Origin: Allobosea psychrotolerans
GTDB taxonomy: Bacteria > Pseudomonadota > Alphaproteobacteria > Rhizobiales > Beijerinckiaceae
Reading direction: 5' to 3'
Length of the DNA stretch: 64,000 nt
Assembly: GCF_002917105.1 (NCBI RefSeq)
Contig: NZ_PQFZ01000007.1
Coordinates: forward strand, 137,762 to 201,761
The notes below the pieces were generated by a model. It was not told the origin of the DNA and made no database searches. It worked only from the letters and a program-made list of their open reading frames with translations. Positions 43,098 through 52,169 of the stretch are shown here, piece by piece. Within the stretch, counting starts at the first letter, position 1, and the number at the start of each line of letters is the position of its first letter. Both the position numbers and the translations under genes were made by a program.

Positions 43098-44435
43098 ATG
43101 CTGCGGATCATCTTCGCCATCATGACGCTTCTATCGGGACTGGCAGGCGACGCCATGGCGCAATCGGGTACTCTTGCCTGGAAGACGAGCTGGGTCGCCT
43201 CTGCGCAGGGCCCCTACCCTCTGGGCAACCCTTCGGCCCAGCCCGACCAGCGCTTCGCCTTTCCCGATCCGGCCGCCGGCGCGAACGATCAGAGCTTTCG
43301 CCTGATCCTGCGCCCGAGCCTATGGGGACGCCAAGCCAGAATCCGCCTGACGAATGCCTTCGGCACGAGGCCCGTGACCTTCGATGATGTCCATATCGGG
43401 CTCCAGCTCGGCTCGGCCGCGCTTGTTCCCGGCAGCAACCGGCCCGCGACCTTCGCCGGCAAGCCCTCCTTGAGGCTGGAGCCGGGCGCGTTTGCCTGGA
43501 GCGACCCGGTCGAGCTGCCCTTCGCGAGCGATCCGGCCTCGCCGCTGCTGCAGGGCCGCAAGCTCGCGGTCTCCCTGCATGTCGCGGGCGAAAGCGGCCC
43601 GATGACCTGGCATGCCAAGGCGCTGCAGACCTCCTATGTCACCGCGCCGCGTGCCGGCGCCAAGGGTTCGGATGAAGGCGAGGACGCCTTCATCAACCCC
43701 ACCGCCTCCTGGTTCTTCGTCGATGCGCTCGATATGCAGGCCCCGGCCGACACGCCGGTGGTCGTCGCTTTCGGCGATTCGATCACGGACGGTACGGCCT
43801 CGACCATGAACGGCGACGATCGCTGGCCCGACGTGCTGGCGCGCCGCCTCTCCCGATATTTCGGCGTCAACCGCGTCGCCGTGGTGAATGCCGGGATCGG
43901 CGGCAACCAGATCGCGGGGCCGGCCGAGTATTCGCCGGCCAAGCCCTTTCCGGGCGGCCCGGCCGCCGTCCAGCGGCTGGAGCGCGACGTGCTCTCGCTC
44001 TCGGGCGTCACCAGCCTGATCTGGCTGGAAGGCATCAATGATTTCAGCAGGAACGGCAACGCAGCGACCGAGACCGTTCAGAACGCCATGCGCGACGGCA
44101 TCGCCAAGCTGCGGGCACGCGGCATCCGCGTGGTGGGGGCGACGGTCGTATCGGCCCTCGGCAGCACGAGCCCGGCCCATGGCCACCCCGAGCAGGACGA
44201 GAAGCGCAAGGCCCTGAACGCCTTCATCCGCAGCCCCGGCAGCTTCGACGCCGTGGTCGATTTCGACGCGGCGACGCTCGATCCCGCGAGCGGCGGCCTC
44301 AAAGCCGCCTTCGTGCCGGAAGCGACGACGGGCGGGCCGGGCGACAAGCTCCACCCCAACCGGACAGGCTACCAGGCGATGGGCTTCGCCATCGATCCCG
44401 CGGCGGTCGTGCCGGGATTGAAGCGGCAGCCATAG
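43098..44435 (+). CDS. Secreted SGNH/GDSL-family hydrolase
   Basis: A 445-aa exported hydrolase with signal peptide MLRIIFAIMTLLSGLAGDAMA. Residues 25-200 form a beta-rich domain, and the SGNH core starts at AFGDSITDGT (Ser228), with AGIGGNQI, WLEGINDF (block III Asn) and DKLHPNRTGYQAMG (Asp/His). Such enzymes deacylate or de-esterify polysaccharides or lipids. It lies 104 bases after the small secreted protein gene on the same strand. Substrate unknown. Confidence 0.88.
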   Translation: MLRIIFAIMTLLSGLAGDAMAQSGTLAWKTSWVASAQGPYPLGNPSAQPDQRFAFPDPAAGANDQSFRLILRPSLWGRQARIRLTNAFGTRPVTFDDVHIGLQLGSAALVPGSNRPATFAGKPSLRLEPGAFAWSDPVELPFASDPASPLLQGRKLAVSLHVAGESGPMTWHAKALQTSYVTAPRAGAKGSDEGEDAFINPTASWFFVDALDMQAPADTPVVVAFGDSITDGTASTMNGDDRWPDVLARRLSRYFGVNRVAVVNAGIGGNQIAGPAEYSPAKPFPGGPAAVQRLERDVLSLSGVTSLIWLEGINDFSRNGNAATETVQNAMRDGIAKLRARGIRVVGATVVSALGSTSPAHGHPEQDEKRKALNAFIRSPGSFDAVVDFDAATLDPASGGLKAAFVPEATTGGPGDKLHPNRTGYQAMGFAIDPAAVVPGLKRQP

Positions 44436-44513
44436 TCACCTCCGTCAAGGCCGGGCCTGGGCGCGGCAACATGAGCAAAGTTTAACTTTCAAAGCGCGGC
44501 CGCCCTTCTTAAT

Positions 44514-44528
44514 TTGGAACGATTCCAA
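44514..44528. promoter_or_regulatory. Perfect 15-bp palindrome upstream of cytochrome b561
   Basis: TTGGAACGATTCCAA, with 6-base arms around CGA, ends 21 bases before the b561 ATG, within AT-rich DNA. It has the shape of the TTxGAA-N3-TTCxAA operators of iron- and haem-responsive Fur-type regulators (Irr) in alphaproteobacteria. That match is from memory and is inference. Confidence 0.4.
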
Positions 44529-44549
44529 GTTGAGAAGGACAGCCGCTTC

Positions 44550-45095
44550 ATGACGATCGCTCCGCGCAAGATCGAGACATCACCGGCCTATGACGGCGTC
44601 GCGCGCGGGCTGCACTGGTCGATGGCGCTGCTGATCGTCGTCACCTTCATTCTGGGCCTTGTCGTCGACGCCTTTCCGAAGAGCTGGGAGCATGGAATCG
44701 TCGAGACCCACAAGGTGATCGGCATGGCCATCCTGGCCCTGGTCCTGGTGCGCGTCTTTTGGCGACAAGGCCATCGCCCAGCGCCCTCGAACGAGCTTTC
44801 GCCGCTGGTCGTGCGCGCTTCCGGGCTTGGCCATTTCGGCCTCTACCTGCTGATGTTCGCCGTGCCGGCGATCGGCCTCGGCTATGCGATCATGCGCGGA
44901 CAGGGCCTGGATTTCGGCCTCTTCGCGATCCCGCCCTTCGCGCTGCCCGTGGACCGCGCGCTGTCGCGGCCCGTCCGCGAAATCCACGAATTGGCGGCCT
45001 ATGCGCTGATCGGATTAGCCGTGGTGCATGCGCTGGCAGCGCTCTGGCACCATCTCGTCCGCAAGGATGGCGTGCTGAGCAGGATGCTGCCGTAA
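44550..45095 (+). CDS. Cytochrome b561 family protein
   Basis: A 181-aa four-helix integral membrane di-haem protein. Haem-ligand His residues fall at the expected places: GLHWSMALLI (helix 1), ETHKVIGMAIL (helix 2), GHFGLYLLMFAVP (helix 3) and AAYALIGLAVVHALAALWHH (helix 4). Such proteins transfer electrons from quinol, often serving superoxide or periplasmic redox. GAAGGA precedes the ATG. A palindrome 21 bases upstream may be its operator. Confidence 0.88.
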   Translation: MTIAPRKIETSPAYDGVARGLHWSMALLIVVTFILGLVVDAFPKSWEHGIVETHKVIGMAILALVLVRVFWRQGHRPAPSNELSPLVVRASGLGHFGLYLLMFAVPAIGLGYAIMRGQGLDFGLFAIPPFALPVDRALSRPVREIHELAAYALIGLAVVHALAALWHHLVRKDGVLSRMLP

Positions 45096-45133
45096 GCGCT
45101 GGCGAGACGTCGCCGCCCGGAGACGAGGGGGCG

Positions 45134-46033
45134 TCAAACACCGCCCGCGACATTGGCCGCCGCCATCAGGCGCATGCGGGTCAGCCTGCCCCGGCTCTCG
45201 ACCAGGGCATCGGCGAGGGCAGCCGCCGGGCCGCGCAGGACGCGCGCCGAGCCGACCACCACGAACTCGACCTGGCCGAGTGCCGGCAGGCCGCTGGCAG
45301 CCGATATGTCGGTGAGGCCCTGCGGCATCAGCCGGCGCGAATGCGGCATCACGCCGAGGCCGGCGAAGACGGCGGCCCCGAGCCCGCTCAGGCTGCCCGA
45401 GGTGCAGGCGATGCGCCAGGAACGGCCGGCCCGATCGAGCGTCGCGATGGCGATCTCGCGGGTGACGCTGGGCGGCGGATAGAGCACGAGCGGCACGGGC
45501 TGCTCCGGATCGAGCGCCTGCCCCGCCCCGACCCAGGCGAGATCGTCGAGCAGCACCGAGCGGCCGCGGCCATCACCCTCGCGGCGCTTGCAGAAGATCA
45601 GGTCGAGCGCGCCGTGATCCAGCGTCTCGTAGAGCGTCTCGCTCAACCCCACGGTCAGTTCGAGATCGACGAGGGGATGACCTCGCACGAAATCGCGCAG
45701 CAAATCAGGCAGGCCCGAGAGCACGAAATCCTCCGAGGCGCCGAAACGCAGCCTCTCGCGCGTCCTGGCACCGGTGAAGTAGCTCCTGGCCTGCGCATCG
45801 GCATCGAGAATGCGGCGCGCGAAACCCAGCATCGCATCGCCGTCGACGGTGGTTTCCAGCGAATGCGTGTCGCGGTTCAGGAGCCTGCGGCCGGCCGCCT
45901 CCTCCAGCCGCCGGACATGGTGGCTGACGGTCGGCTGGCCGAGACTGAGGCGCGCGGCGGCCCGGGTGAAGCCGCCCTCCTCCACCACCGCGATGAAGCT
46001 GCGCAGCAGGACGGGGTCGAATGGGTGCGGCAT
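45134..46033 (-). CDS. LysR-family regulator, divergent from the symporter gene
   Basis: A protein of about 299 aa, starting MPHPFDPVLLRSFIAVVEEGGFTRAA, a normal LysR wHTH, with an effector domain after GARTRERLRFGASEDFV. I use the ATG at 46033; an ATG at 46048 is possible, while one at 46066 would place a LysR-type palindrome inside the coding region. It is divergent from the bile-acid:sodium symporter gene, the standard layout for a regulator and its target. Confidence 0.85.
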   Translation of the reverse strand: MPHPFDPVLLRSFIAVVEEGGFTRAAARLSLGQPTVSHHVRRLEEAAGRRLLNRDTHSLETTVDGDAMLGFARRILDADAQARSYFTGARTRERLRFGASEDFVLSGLPDLLRDFVRGHPLVDLELTVGLSETLYETLDHGALDLIFCKRREGDGRGRSVLLDDLAWVGAGQALDPEQPVPLVLYPPPSVTREIAIATLDRAGRSWRIACTSGSLSGLGAAVFAGLGVMPHSRRLMPQGLTDISAASGLPALGQVEFVVVGSARVLRGPAAALADALVESRGRLTRMRLMAAANVAGGV

Positions 46034-46046
46034 GACGATCATCTTC

Positions 46047-46061
46047 ATTGCGAAACGCAAT
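46047..46061. promoter_or_regulatory. Candidate LysR operator (T-N11-A palindrome)
   Basis: ATTGCG-AAA-CGCAAT is a perfect palindrome containing TTGCGAAACGCAA, a T-N11-A box. It lies in the 107-base gap between the divergent LysR and symporter genes, close to the LysR start, where autoregulation is usual. Confidence 0.5.
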
Positions 46062-46140
46062 GACAATTAGCATATCGCGTGGCGTTCCGTCATAGGCAGG
46101 GATGCGCGATAGAGCAGCTCTCAATCAAGGAGTGCTCCCG

Positions 46141-47151
46141 ATGCGATCCCTGCTCGCCCGCTTCGCGCCAGACCCCTACATCATGGCGCTGCTCGGCACG
46201 GTCGCCTTCGCCTCCGTCCTGCCGGCCCATGGCGAGGGCGCCCATGTCGTCGGCCTCGTCACCAATGTCGCCATCGGCCTGCTGTTCTTCCTCTATGGAA
46301 CGCGGCTTGCGCCCAGCGCAGCGCTGGAGGGCCTGCGCCACTGGCGGCTGCACAGCTTCGTGCTCGCGGCGACCTTCCTCGCCTTCCCGGCAATCGCCCT
46401 GCTCCTGCGCCTGCTGATGCCGTCCCTGCTGACGCCAGGCCTTTGGACGGGATTGATCTTCCTCTCGGTGCTGCCGTCCACGGTGCAGTCCTCGATCGCC
46501 TTCACCTCGATCGCCGGCGGCAATGTGCCGGCAGCGCTGTGCGCGGCCTCGGCTTCCAACCTCATCGGCATCGTGATCACGCCGCTTCTCGCGGCGCTGC
46601 TCCTGACCACGCAGGGGCACGGCTTCCAGGCCGGCGCCGTCGGCGACATCGTGGTGCAATTGCTGCTGCCCTTCGCCGCCGGCCAGCTGCTGCGGCCCTG
46701 GATCGGCGGCTGGATCGCCAGCCACAAGCGCATGCTCGGCTTCGTCGATCGCGGCTCGATCCTGCTCGTCGTCTACACCGCCTTCAGCGAGGGCGTGACC
46801 CAGGGCATCTGGCATCAGCTCGATCTGGAGCAGCTCGGCGCGCTGGTCCTGGTCAATGTGCTGCTGCTCGCGATCGTGCTCACCGGCACCCGCCTGCTGT
46901 CGCGCGCGCTCGGCTTCTCCCGCCCCGACGAGATCACCATCGTCTTCTGCGGCTCGAAGAAGAGCCTGGCGAGCGGCCTGCCGATGGCGAGCATCCTCTT
47001 CGCCGGCCAGTCGGTGGGACTGATCGTGCTGCCGCTGATGCTGTTCCACCAGATCCAGCTCATCGCCTGCGCCGTGCTGGCGAAGCGCTATGCCGCGGCG
47101 AATTCGCCGACGGCTGCCCTGACAGGGAGCGAGGCGACGGCACGGGGCTGA
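46141..47151 (+). CDS. Bile acid:sodium symporter family transporter (SLC10/YfeH-like)
   Basis: A 336-aa membrane protein with about nine or ten helices. GGAG precedes the ATG at 46141. Features of the YfeH-like branch are visible: LFFLYGTRLAPSAALEGLRHW, LPSTVQSSIAFTSIAGGN with crossover-helix Ser/Asn residues, and FCGSKKSLASGLPMA. Known relatives move organic anions with Na+, and some affect membrane potential. The substrate is unknown. Its probable regulator is the divergent LysR protein. Confidence 0.87.
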   Translation: MRSLLARFAPDPYIMALLGTVAFASVLPAHGEGAHVVGLVTNVAIGLLFFLYGTRLAPSAALEGLRHWRLHSFVLAATFLAFPAIALLLRLLMPSLLTPGLWTGLIFLSVLPSTVQSSIAFTSIAGGNVPAALCAASASNLIGIVITPLLAALLLTTQGHGFQAGAVGDIVVQLLLPFAAGQLLRPWIGGWIASHKRMLGFVDRGSILLVVYTAFSEGVTQGIWHQLDLEQLGALVLVNVLLLAIVLTGTRLLSRALGFSRPDEITIVFCGSKKSLASGLPMASILFAGQSVGLIVLPLMLFHQIQLIACAVLAKRYAAANSPTAALTGSEATARG

Positions 47152-47208
47152 CGCGTCAAGGAGCCTCTTTCGGAGGCTGCGCCGGAAAAGAAGCCGGCTC
47201 CAGCCTCC

Positions 47209-48897
47209 TCACCCCTCCACCAGCCTGCGCGCGATCACCTGCGCCTGGATTTCCGCCGCGCCCTCGAAGATGTTGAGGATGCGCGCATCGCAGAGCACGC
47301 GGCTGATCGGGTACTCCAGCGCGAAACCGTTGCCGCCATGGATCTGCAGGGCGTTGTCGGCTGCGGCCCAGGCAACGCGGGCGCCCAGCAGCTTGGCCAT
47401 GCCGGCCTCGAGATCGCAGCGGCGCTCGGCGTCCTTCTCGCGGGCGGCGAAATAGGTGAGCTGGCGGGCGATCAGGATCTCGACCGCCATCATGGCGAGC
47501 TTGTCGGCGACGCGCGGGAAGGCGATCAGGGGCTTGCCGAACTGGATGCGATCCTGGGCATATTTCAGGCCGAGATCGAAGGCCGATTGGGCGACGCCGA
47601 CGGCCCGCGCCGCCGTCTGGATGCGGGCGGCCTCGAACGTCTGCATGAGCTGCTTGAAGCCCTGCCCTTCGACGCCGCCGAGCAGGTTTTCCGCCTTGAC
47701 CTCGAAGCCGTCGAAGGCGAGCTCGTATTCCTTCATGCCGCGATAGCCGAGCACCTCGATCTCGCCGCCGGTCAGGCCTGCGACCGGGAACGGGTCTTCG
47801 TCCGTACCGCGCGGCTTCTCGGCGATCAGCATGGAGAGGCCGCGATAGCCGGCCGCATCCGGGTCGGTACGCACCAGCAGCGTCATGATGTCGGCGCGGA
47901 CGGGATGGGTGATCCAGGTCTTGTTGCCGAAGACCTTCCAGACGGCGGCATCTCCCTCACCATGCTTCACGGCCTTGGTGCGCAGGCTGGCAAGGTCCGA
48001 GCCGGTGTTGGGTTCGGTGAAGACGGCCGTCGGCAGCACCTCGCCGGCGGCGAGCCTGGGCAGCCACTTCTGCTTCTGCGCGTCGGTGCCGCCGCAGAGG
48101 ATGAGTTCGGCCGCGATCTCGGAACGCGTGCCGAGCGAGCCGACGCCGATATAGCCGCGAGACAACTCCTCCGAGACGACGCACATCGAGACCTTGGAGA
48201 GGCCCATGCCGCCGAACTCCTCGGGGATGGTCAGGCCGAAGACGCCGAGCTCGGCCATTTTCTCGACCACCGGCATCGGGATGTAGTCGTTCTCAAGGTG
48301 CCACTCATGCGCGTGGGGCGTCACCTCGGCGGCGCAGAAGCGGCGCATCTCGCTGCGGATCGCTTCAAGCGTCTCGTCGAGGCCGGGATCGCCGACGCTG
48401 ATCAGGCCGTGATCCTGGCTGAACAGTGAAACGAGGCGGGCGCGGTTCTCAGGCGTATTGCCTTCCGCGATCAGCGTCTCGGCCGCATCCGAGCGAGCGG
48501 CGGCAATCGTCTTGGCCGGAAGCCCGAGCGCGCCGAGCCGCACGATCTCACCCTGGCTCATCGGGATGCCACCGAAGATCTGAGCGGCATATTCGCCGGC
48601 GCCGATGCGGATGGCGTAGTCCTCGGTCGCGCCGTAGCGGCCCTCAGCCTGGAGGCGCTCGCCATAGGCCTTCATCTCGCGCAGCGCCATGACATAGGTC
48701 GCCAGCCAGGAGAGACCGTGAGCGGCGTGCTGCTCGGCTTCGAGCTTCGCTGAGGAAATCTTGCCGTCGCTGGTGACCTTCCGGCGCACGGCTGCGATCG
48801 CCTGCTCCAGCAGCGTCTCGAAGCCAGGCAGGGCCGCGGCGATCAGGCTGATCGCGCTGTCGGGCGCCTCGGATGTGGCGGCGGCGTTCGCGCTCAT
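47209..48897 (-). CDS. Methylsuccinyl-CoA dehydrogenase-like acyl-CoA dehydrogenase
   Basis: A 562-aa acyl-CoA dehydrogenase with an N-terminal helical extension of about 150 residues, the architecture of methylsuccinyl-CoA dehydrogenase (Mcd) of the ethylmalonyl-CoA pathway, which makes mesaconyl-C1-CoA. The core has FTEPNTGSDLASL, NKTWITHPVRADIM, YRGMKEYELAFDGF and LQIHGGNGFALEYPI. The ATG at 48897 follows AGGGAGAG. The ccr gene for crotonyl-CoA carboxylase/reductase, two steps earlier in the same pathway, lies 5 kb away on the same strand, which supports the assignment. The general long acyl-CoA dehydrogenases are the alternative. Confidence 0.82.
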   Translation of the reverse strand: MSANAAATSEAPDSAISLIAAALPGFETLLEQAIAAVRRKVTSDGKISSAKLEAEQHAAHGLSWLATYVMALREMKAYGERLQAEGRYGATEDYAIRIGAGEYAAQIFGGIPMSQGEIVRLGALGLPAKTIAAARSDAAETLIAEGNTPENRARLVSLFSQDHGLISVGDPGLDETLEAIRSEMRRFCAAEVTPHAHEWHLENDYIPMPVVEKMAELGVFGLTIPEEFGGMGLSKVSMCVVSEELSRGYIGVGSLGTRSEIAAELILCGGTDAQKQKWLPRLAAGEVLPTAVFTEPNTGSDLASLRTKAVKHGEGDAAVWKVFGNKTWITHPVRADIMTLLVRTDPDAAGYRGLSMLIAEKPRGTDEDPFPVAGLTGGEIEVLGYRGMKEYELAFDGFEVKAENLLGGVEGQGFKQLMQTFEAARIQTAARAVGVAQSAFDLGLKYAQDRIQFGKPLIAFPRVADKLAMMAVEILIARQLTYFAAREKDAERRCDLEAGMAKLLGARVAWAAADNALQIHGGNGFALEYPISRVLCDARILNIFEGAAEIQAQVIARRLVEG

Positions 48898-48985
48898 GAT
48901 TTCTCTCCCTTTGTTGCGACGCAGCATAGGGCGAGTTTTCGAAAATCCGAAATGCCTCTTTGGGCGAAAGGCCGCGTCGCCCCGG

Positions 48986-49870
48986 CTATTTGCGGCTCGC
49001 CAGCACGACGCCCGCCACCGTCACCACCATGCCGGCGATCTGGACCGGCGACAGCGACTCGCCGAAGAGGATCCAGGCCTCGACCGCAACCGTCGGCGGC
49101 ACGAGATAGAGGAAGGTCGCGGTGCGAGAGACCGCGCCGCGCCGGATCATCAGCAGATAGAGCCCGATGCCGCCGAGCGAGAGCGCCAGCACCGACCAGG
49201 CCAACACCAGGATCATGGTGAGGTTCCACTCGATGCGCATCGGCTCCAGCGCATAGGCGAAGGGCAGCGTCACGACGAAGGCGGTGGCGTATTGCACGGC
49301 CGTGACCGTGCGCAGATCGCCGGAGACGATGCGGGCCTTCTGATAGAAGGAGCCGAAGGTCACCGCGAACATGCCCAGGACATTGACCGCGACCGGCAGC
49401 AGCACCGCCCAGAGCACGGCCGGATCGACGCCGACGATCTTGGGTTCCAGCACCAGCGCGATGCCGATAAAGCCGCACAGGATGCCGGCCCAGCGCACGG
49501 GCGAGATGCGCTCTCCGACGAGCACGGGCGCAAACAGCGCGGTCAGGATCGGCTGGAGGCCCGCGATCAGGCCGGAAATGCCGGCCGGCAAGCCATGGCG
49601 CACCGCCCACCAGACGCCGCCGAGATAGGCCGCATGCAGCAGGATACCGGTGACGACGCAGTCGATGATGGCGCGTCGCCCCCTGGGCCAGGGCGCGCGC
49701 AGCGCGAAGGCGAGACCGGCGAGCAGCACGCCGGCACAGGCGAAGCGCACGGCCAGGAAGGTCAGCGGATCCGCATAGAGCGCCGAATAGCCGGCGACGA
49801 TCCAGCCTGACGACCAGAGGAAGGTGAAGATGACGGGCGTGAACCGCAGGAACAGGGGGGAAGAGAGCAT
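48986..49870 (-). CDS. EamA/DMT-superfamily transporter
   Basis: A 294-aa protein with ten predicted membrane segments and two EamA halves: WSSGWIVAGYSALYADPLTFLAVRF in the first, and GGIGLYLLMIRRGAVSRTATFLYLVPPTVAVEAWILFGE in the second, which holds the family's PxxA/E-like helix. It probably exports amino acids or other metabolites. The open frame continues to 50287, but the extra N-terminal sequence is not protein-like and lies in repeat-rich DNA, so the ATG at 49870 is used. Confidence 0.88.
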   Translation of the reverse strand: MLSSPLFLRFTPVIFTFLWSSGWIVAGYSALYADPLTFLAVRFACAGVLLAGLAFALRAPWPRGRRAIIDCVVTGILLHAAYLGGVWWAVRHGLPAGISGLIAGLQPILTALFAPVLVGERISPVRWAGILCGFIGIALVLEPKIVGVDPAVLWAVLLPVAVNVLGMFAVTFGSFYQKARIVSGDLRTVTAVQYATAFVVTLPFAYALEPMRIEWNLTMILVLAWSVLALSLGGIGLYLLMIRRGAVSRTATFLYLVPPTVAVEAWILFGESLSPVQIAGMVVTVAGVVLASRK

Positions 49871-50366
49871 GGGAACCGGCTTTCGGATGCCAGCCTGATA
49901 AGGTGGACGGCCCGGCCTGTCGCCCCATGCGGACGCGCATAAGCCATGTGCGAGCCGAAGCGCCTCGCTACAGGCTCCTGCCAGGAACCTGTCACGCTCC
50001 CAGCTATGGCGGAATTCGCTGCACTGCATCAACTTGCAGTCGGCCGCACCGGCAACCCGGCCGATGCCGGGCTCTGCCTGACCGCGATCATCTTCATCAG
50101 CCTGGTCAGCCCCTCGGCTGCCGGCGCCTGGGCGTGCGGTAAGATCGGGAAACGGTAAGCGCTCCCGCCGGTTTTGGCCGGTCCCACCGGAACCGGTGGC
50201 GCTAGAGCCGGTTCCGATCCAATCGGATCGTTCGACGTCTCTAGCTCTTTGTTTCAACGCGTTTTCTTCACGCGAACCGGTGTCCACCTCGCTCGAAAAC
50301 GCGCTATCGCCCGATGCTGGGTTGAGGACCGCCCCATGCAGCGCGCCGCAGCGGCAGAGCCTCGTC
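49871..50366. other. Gene-free interval with dispersed repeat
   Basis: These 496 bases between the EamA and GT-C-like genes hold no supported gene. The left 280 bases show nothing I can name. From 50170 there are short CCGG-centred palindromes, then a repeat (50248-50305) that recurs at 61129-61186. Confidence 0.55.
50248..50305 (+). repeat. Dispersed extragenic repeat, TTCACGCGAACCGGTGTCCAC family, copy 1
   Basis: The segment TTTGTTTCAACGCGTTTTCT continues as CACGCGAACCGGTGTCCACC and ends GCTCGAAAACGCGCT. It matches 61129-61186 at most positions and in the same orientation. CGCGTTTTC near the start pairs with GAAAACGCG at the end, so the unit can form a hairpin. Confidence 0.75.
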
Positions 50367-51896
50367 TCAGCCTGCCCTCACATTGTGCTTTTGGCCGGTT
50401 CGTCTCCAGGCCGCCATCGCCAGCAGCAGGGCCAGCGGCCAGACCATCGGGCGGAACATGAAATGGGCGTGGACGATGGTGTGGTGCACGAAGGCCAGAT
50501 ACCAGGCCGGCATGATCGCGCAGGCGGCCAGCAGCAGCCCTGTTCTCAGGCGCTCCACCGGCTCCCGACAGCGCCAAAGCAGGACCGCCTGATGCAGGGC
50601 GAGCAGCACGGGAATGACCACCGCCAAGAGAATGCCCAACTCAACCGAGCCGAAGGCCAGGAACCGTGAGAAGTAGAAGACCTTGGATAGGGCGTAGAGA
50701 TAGCTGAACAGAAAGCTCGCTCTGATCGCATCAGGGGCGATCCCGAAACGGGCCAGCCGCGCGGCATTGTCGGGCGCCACCTCCCAGCCGCCGCCGCTCA
50801 TATGGGCGCCGATCTGGCGGCCGAAGAGGCCCAGCTCCGGCAGCCCCCAGATCGCCGCCACGGCCGCCATCTTGAAGACGAAGCAGAGGATGATCGCAGC
50901 CGTGAAGGAGACGGCTCCGACACACAGCCTGCGCCACATCACGCGCAGATCGGCGGCATCATCGAAGACCACCACCGCGACGATCAGGATGAGGCCGCTG
51001 GGACTTCCTCCGGTGAGGAACTCAAACATTGCCGTCAGCGCACCGAACAGGGCGGCGGCGGTCGCGAAGCCGGGTTCCGACAATGCCGATGGCGGGCGCA
51101 GATAGAAGAACAGCAGGAAGCCGACCAGGACGATATCAGCCGGCGCGAAGGAGAACGACCTGCCGAAAACCGGCAGCGCATAGAACAACAGCAATGTCAG
51201 CGCCATCACGGCATAGGCGCGGTCCCGTCCAGCCGTTCCCGACCGGCGCATGGCGTTGCGCAGCGCCAGAAGCGCCAGCGTGACAAGGCCCGCCACGAGC
51301 AGGATCAGCAGAAGATTCGTCGCATAGGCGAAGGGCAGAACCGCCAGGAGCAACTTGGCCAGAACCCAGTCGCCATGCAGATAGCGGTGATAATATTCCG
51401 TCGGAACCGCGGCGGCCGGCTCCGCGGCCAAGGCAAGATCGCGGCACTGCACATAAGGCGGATAGCCCCGCGGCGCCTCTCCGGACCAGGGTGCATCCAC
51501 ACGCGGCACGCGCGGCGACAGCGCCCGGCGAAAGAGGCCGTCCTCCCGCGGCAGGACGAGCATCGACAGGATCAGGCAATCGTTGAAATTATGGATGGAG
51601 ACAGGGTTGCTCCGCGCGAATGGCAAGGCGACGTCGCGCGCCAATGCAGCGGAGGCGACAGCCTGCGCGACGCGGCCTCGATAATGCTGCGGCTCGACCA
51701 AGGCGCTCGCAAGGCTCGCAGCATAGAATGTCAGCAGCGTCGCGATGACGACCAGCAGAATGCGCAAGGCCGATGCCGGTGCAGGCGCTCGCTGCGTATC
51801 GATCGCCCGGCCCGGCTCCGATCGCGCGCCGTCATGCCCTTGTTCCAGGGCAGCGGGAGGCCGCACGGACAAGCCGTTTCCAAGGTCGCCGCTCAA
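50367..51896 (-). CDS. Polytopic membrane protein, GT-C-like (probable GtrC-type transferase of a gtr locus)
   Basis: A 509-aa protein starting at TTG 51896 (an in-frame stop lies just upstream), with a 40-residue cytoplasmic head and ten or more membrane helices. A large first periplasmic loop (about 65-165) contains two Cys and acidic residues (SIHNFNDCLIL, VPRVDAPW), and HHTIVHAHFMFRP lies in a late loop. Size and layout fit GT-C glycosyltransferases that use polyprenyl-phosphate sugars. No family signature is certain. The divergent GtrB-like and GtrA-like genes make a modifying enzyme for surface polysaccharide the best guess. A 15-bp tandem repeat covers its ribosome-site region. Confidence 0.7.
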   Translation of the reverse strand: MSGDLGNGLSVRPPAALEQGHDGARSEPGRAIDTQRAPAPASALRILLVVIATLLTFYAASLASALVEPQHYRGRVAQAVASAALARDVALPFARSNPVSIHNFNDCLILSMLVLPREDGLFRRALSPRVPRVDAPWSGEAPRGYPPYVQCRDLALAAEPAAAVPTEYYHRYLHGDWVLAKLLLAVLPFAYATNLLLILLVAGLVTLALLALRNAMRRSGTAGRDRAYAVMALTLLLFYALPVFGRSFSFAPADIVLVGFLLFFYLRPPSALSEPGFATAAALFGALTAMFEFLTGGSPSGLILIVAVVVFDDAADLRVMWRRLCVGAVSFTAAIILCFVFKMAAVAAIWGLPELGLFGRQIGAHMSGGGWEVAPDNAARLARFGIAPDAIRASFLFSYLYALSKVFYFSRFLAFGSVELGILLAVVIPVLLALHQAVLLWRCREPVERLRTGLLLAACAIMPAWYLAFVHHTIVHAHFMFRPMVWPLALLLAMAAWRRTGQKHNVRAG

Positions 51897-51897
51897 T

Positions 51898-51957
51898 GCC
51901 GTTCAGCTCCCGGCCGTTCAGCTCCCGGCCGTTCAGCTCCGGGCCGTTCAGCTCCCC
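51898..51957 (-). repeat. Four-copy 15-bp tandem repeat at the start of the GT-C-like gene
   Basis: Four units of GCCGTTCAGCTCCCG (plus strand; one or two differences in the last two) run from 51898 to 51957. Read on the minus strand, each unit contains GGAGCTGAACGGC, so each offers a Shine-Dalgarno-like GGAG. The last one lies 10 bases before the TTG start at 51896. Copy-number change would lengthen the leader by multiples of 15 without moving the coding frame. Confidence 0.85.
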
Positions 51958-52169
51958 GACCGTGACACCAGATAAGAACACGCAACATGACAGCCCCGAA
52001 AACGCTCCGTTTCGACGCCATTCAACGCCATGTGCAGGGGCAAGACGCGACCAGCGCATCATGCGCCTCGCGACCCGGCGCATGACCATGCTCCCTGCGG
52101 AAACGAGGACTTAGTCCGTCAGCCTCGACGCTATCGACGAATTCCCGCTCCCGCCAACCAGCGCTCATC

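Noticed and set aside
48986..50287. Long N-terminal extension of the EamA transporter
   Set aside because: The extra 139 residues are not protein-like and cross a dispersed repeat; the ATG at 49870 gives a full ten-helix protein.
51898..51957. CRISPR-like array
   Set aside because: The units are 15 bp and directly contiguous with no spacers.
51832..52089. Minus-strand frame encoding a repeated ELNGR pentapeptide
   Set aside because: It arises only because the 15-bp tandem repeat is a multiple of three. It overlaps the GT-C-like gene start and has no other sign of coding.
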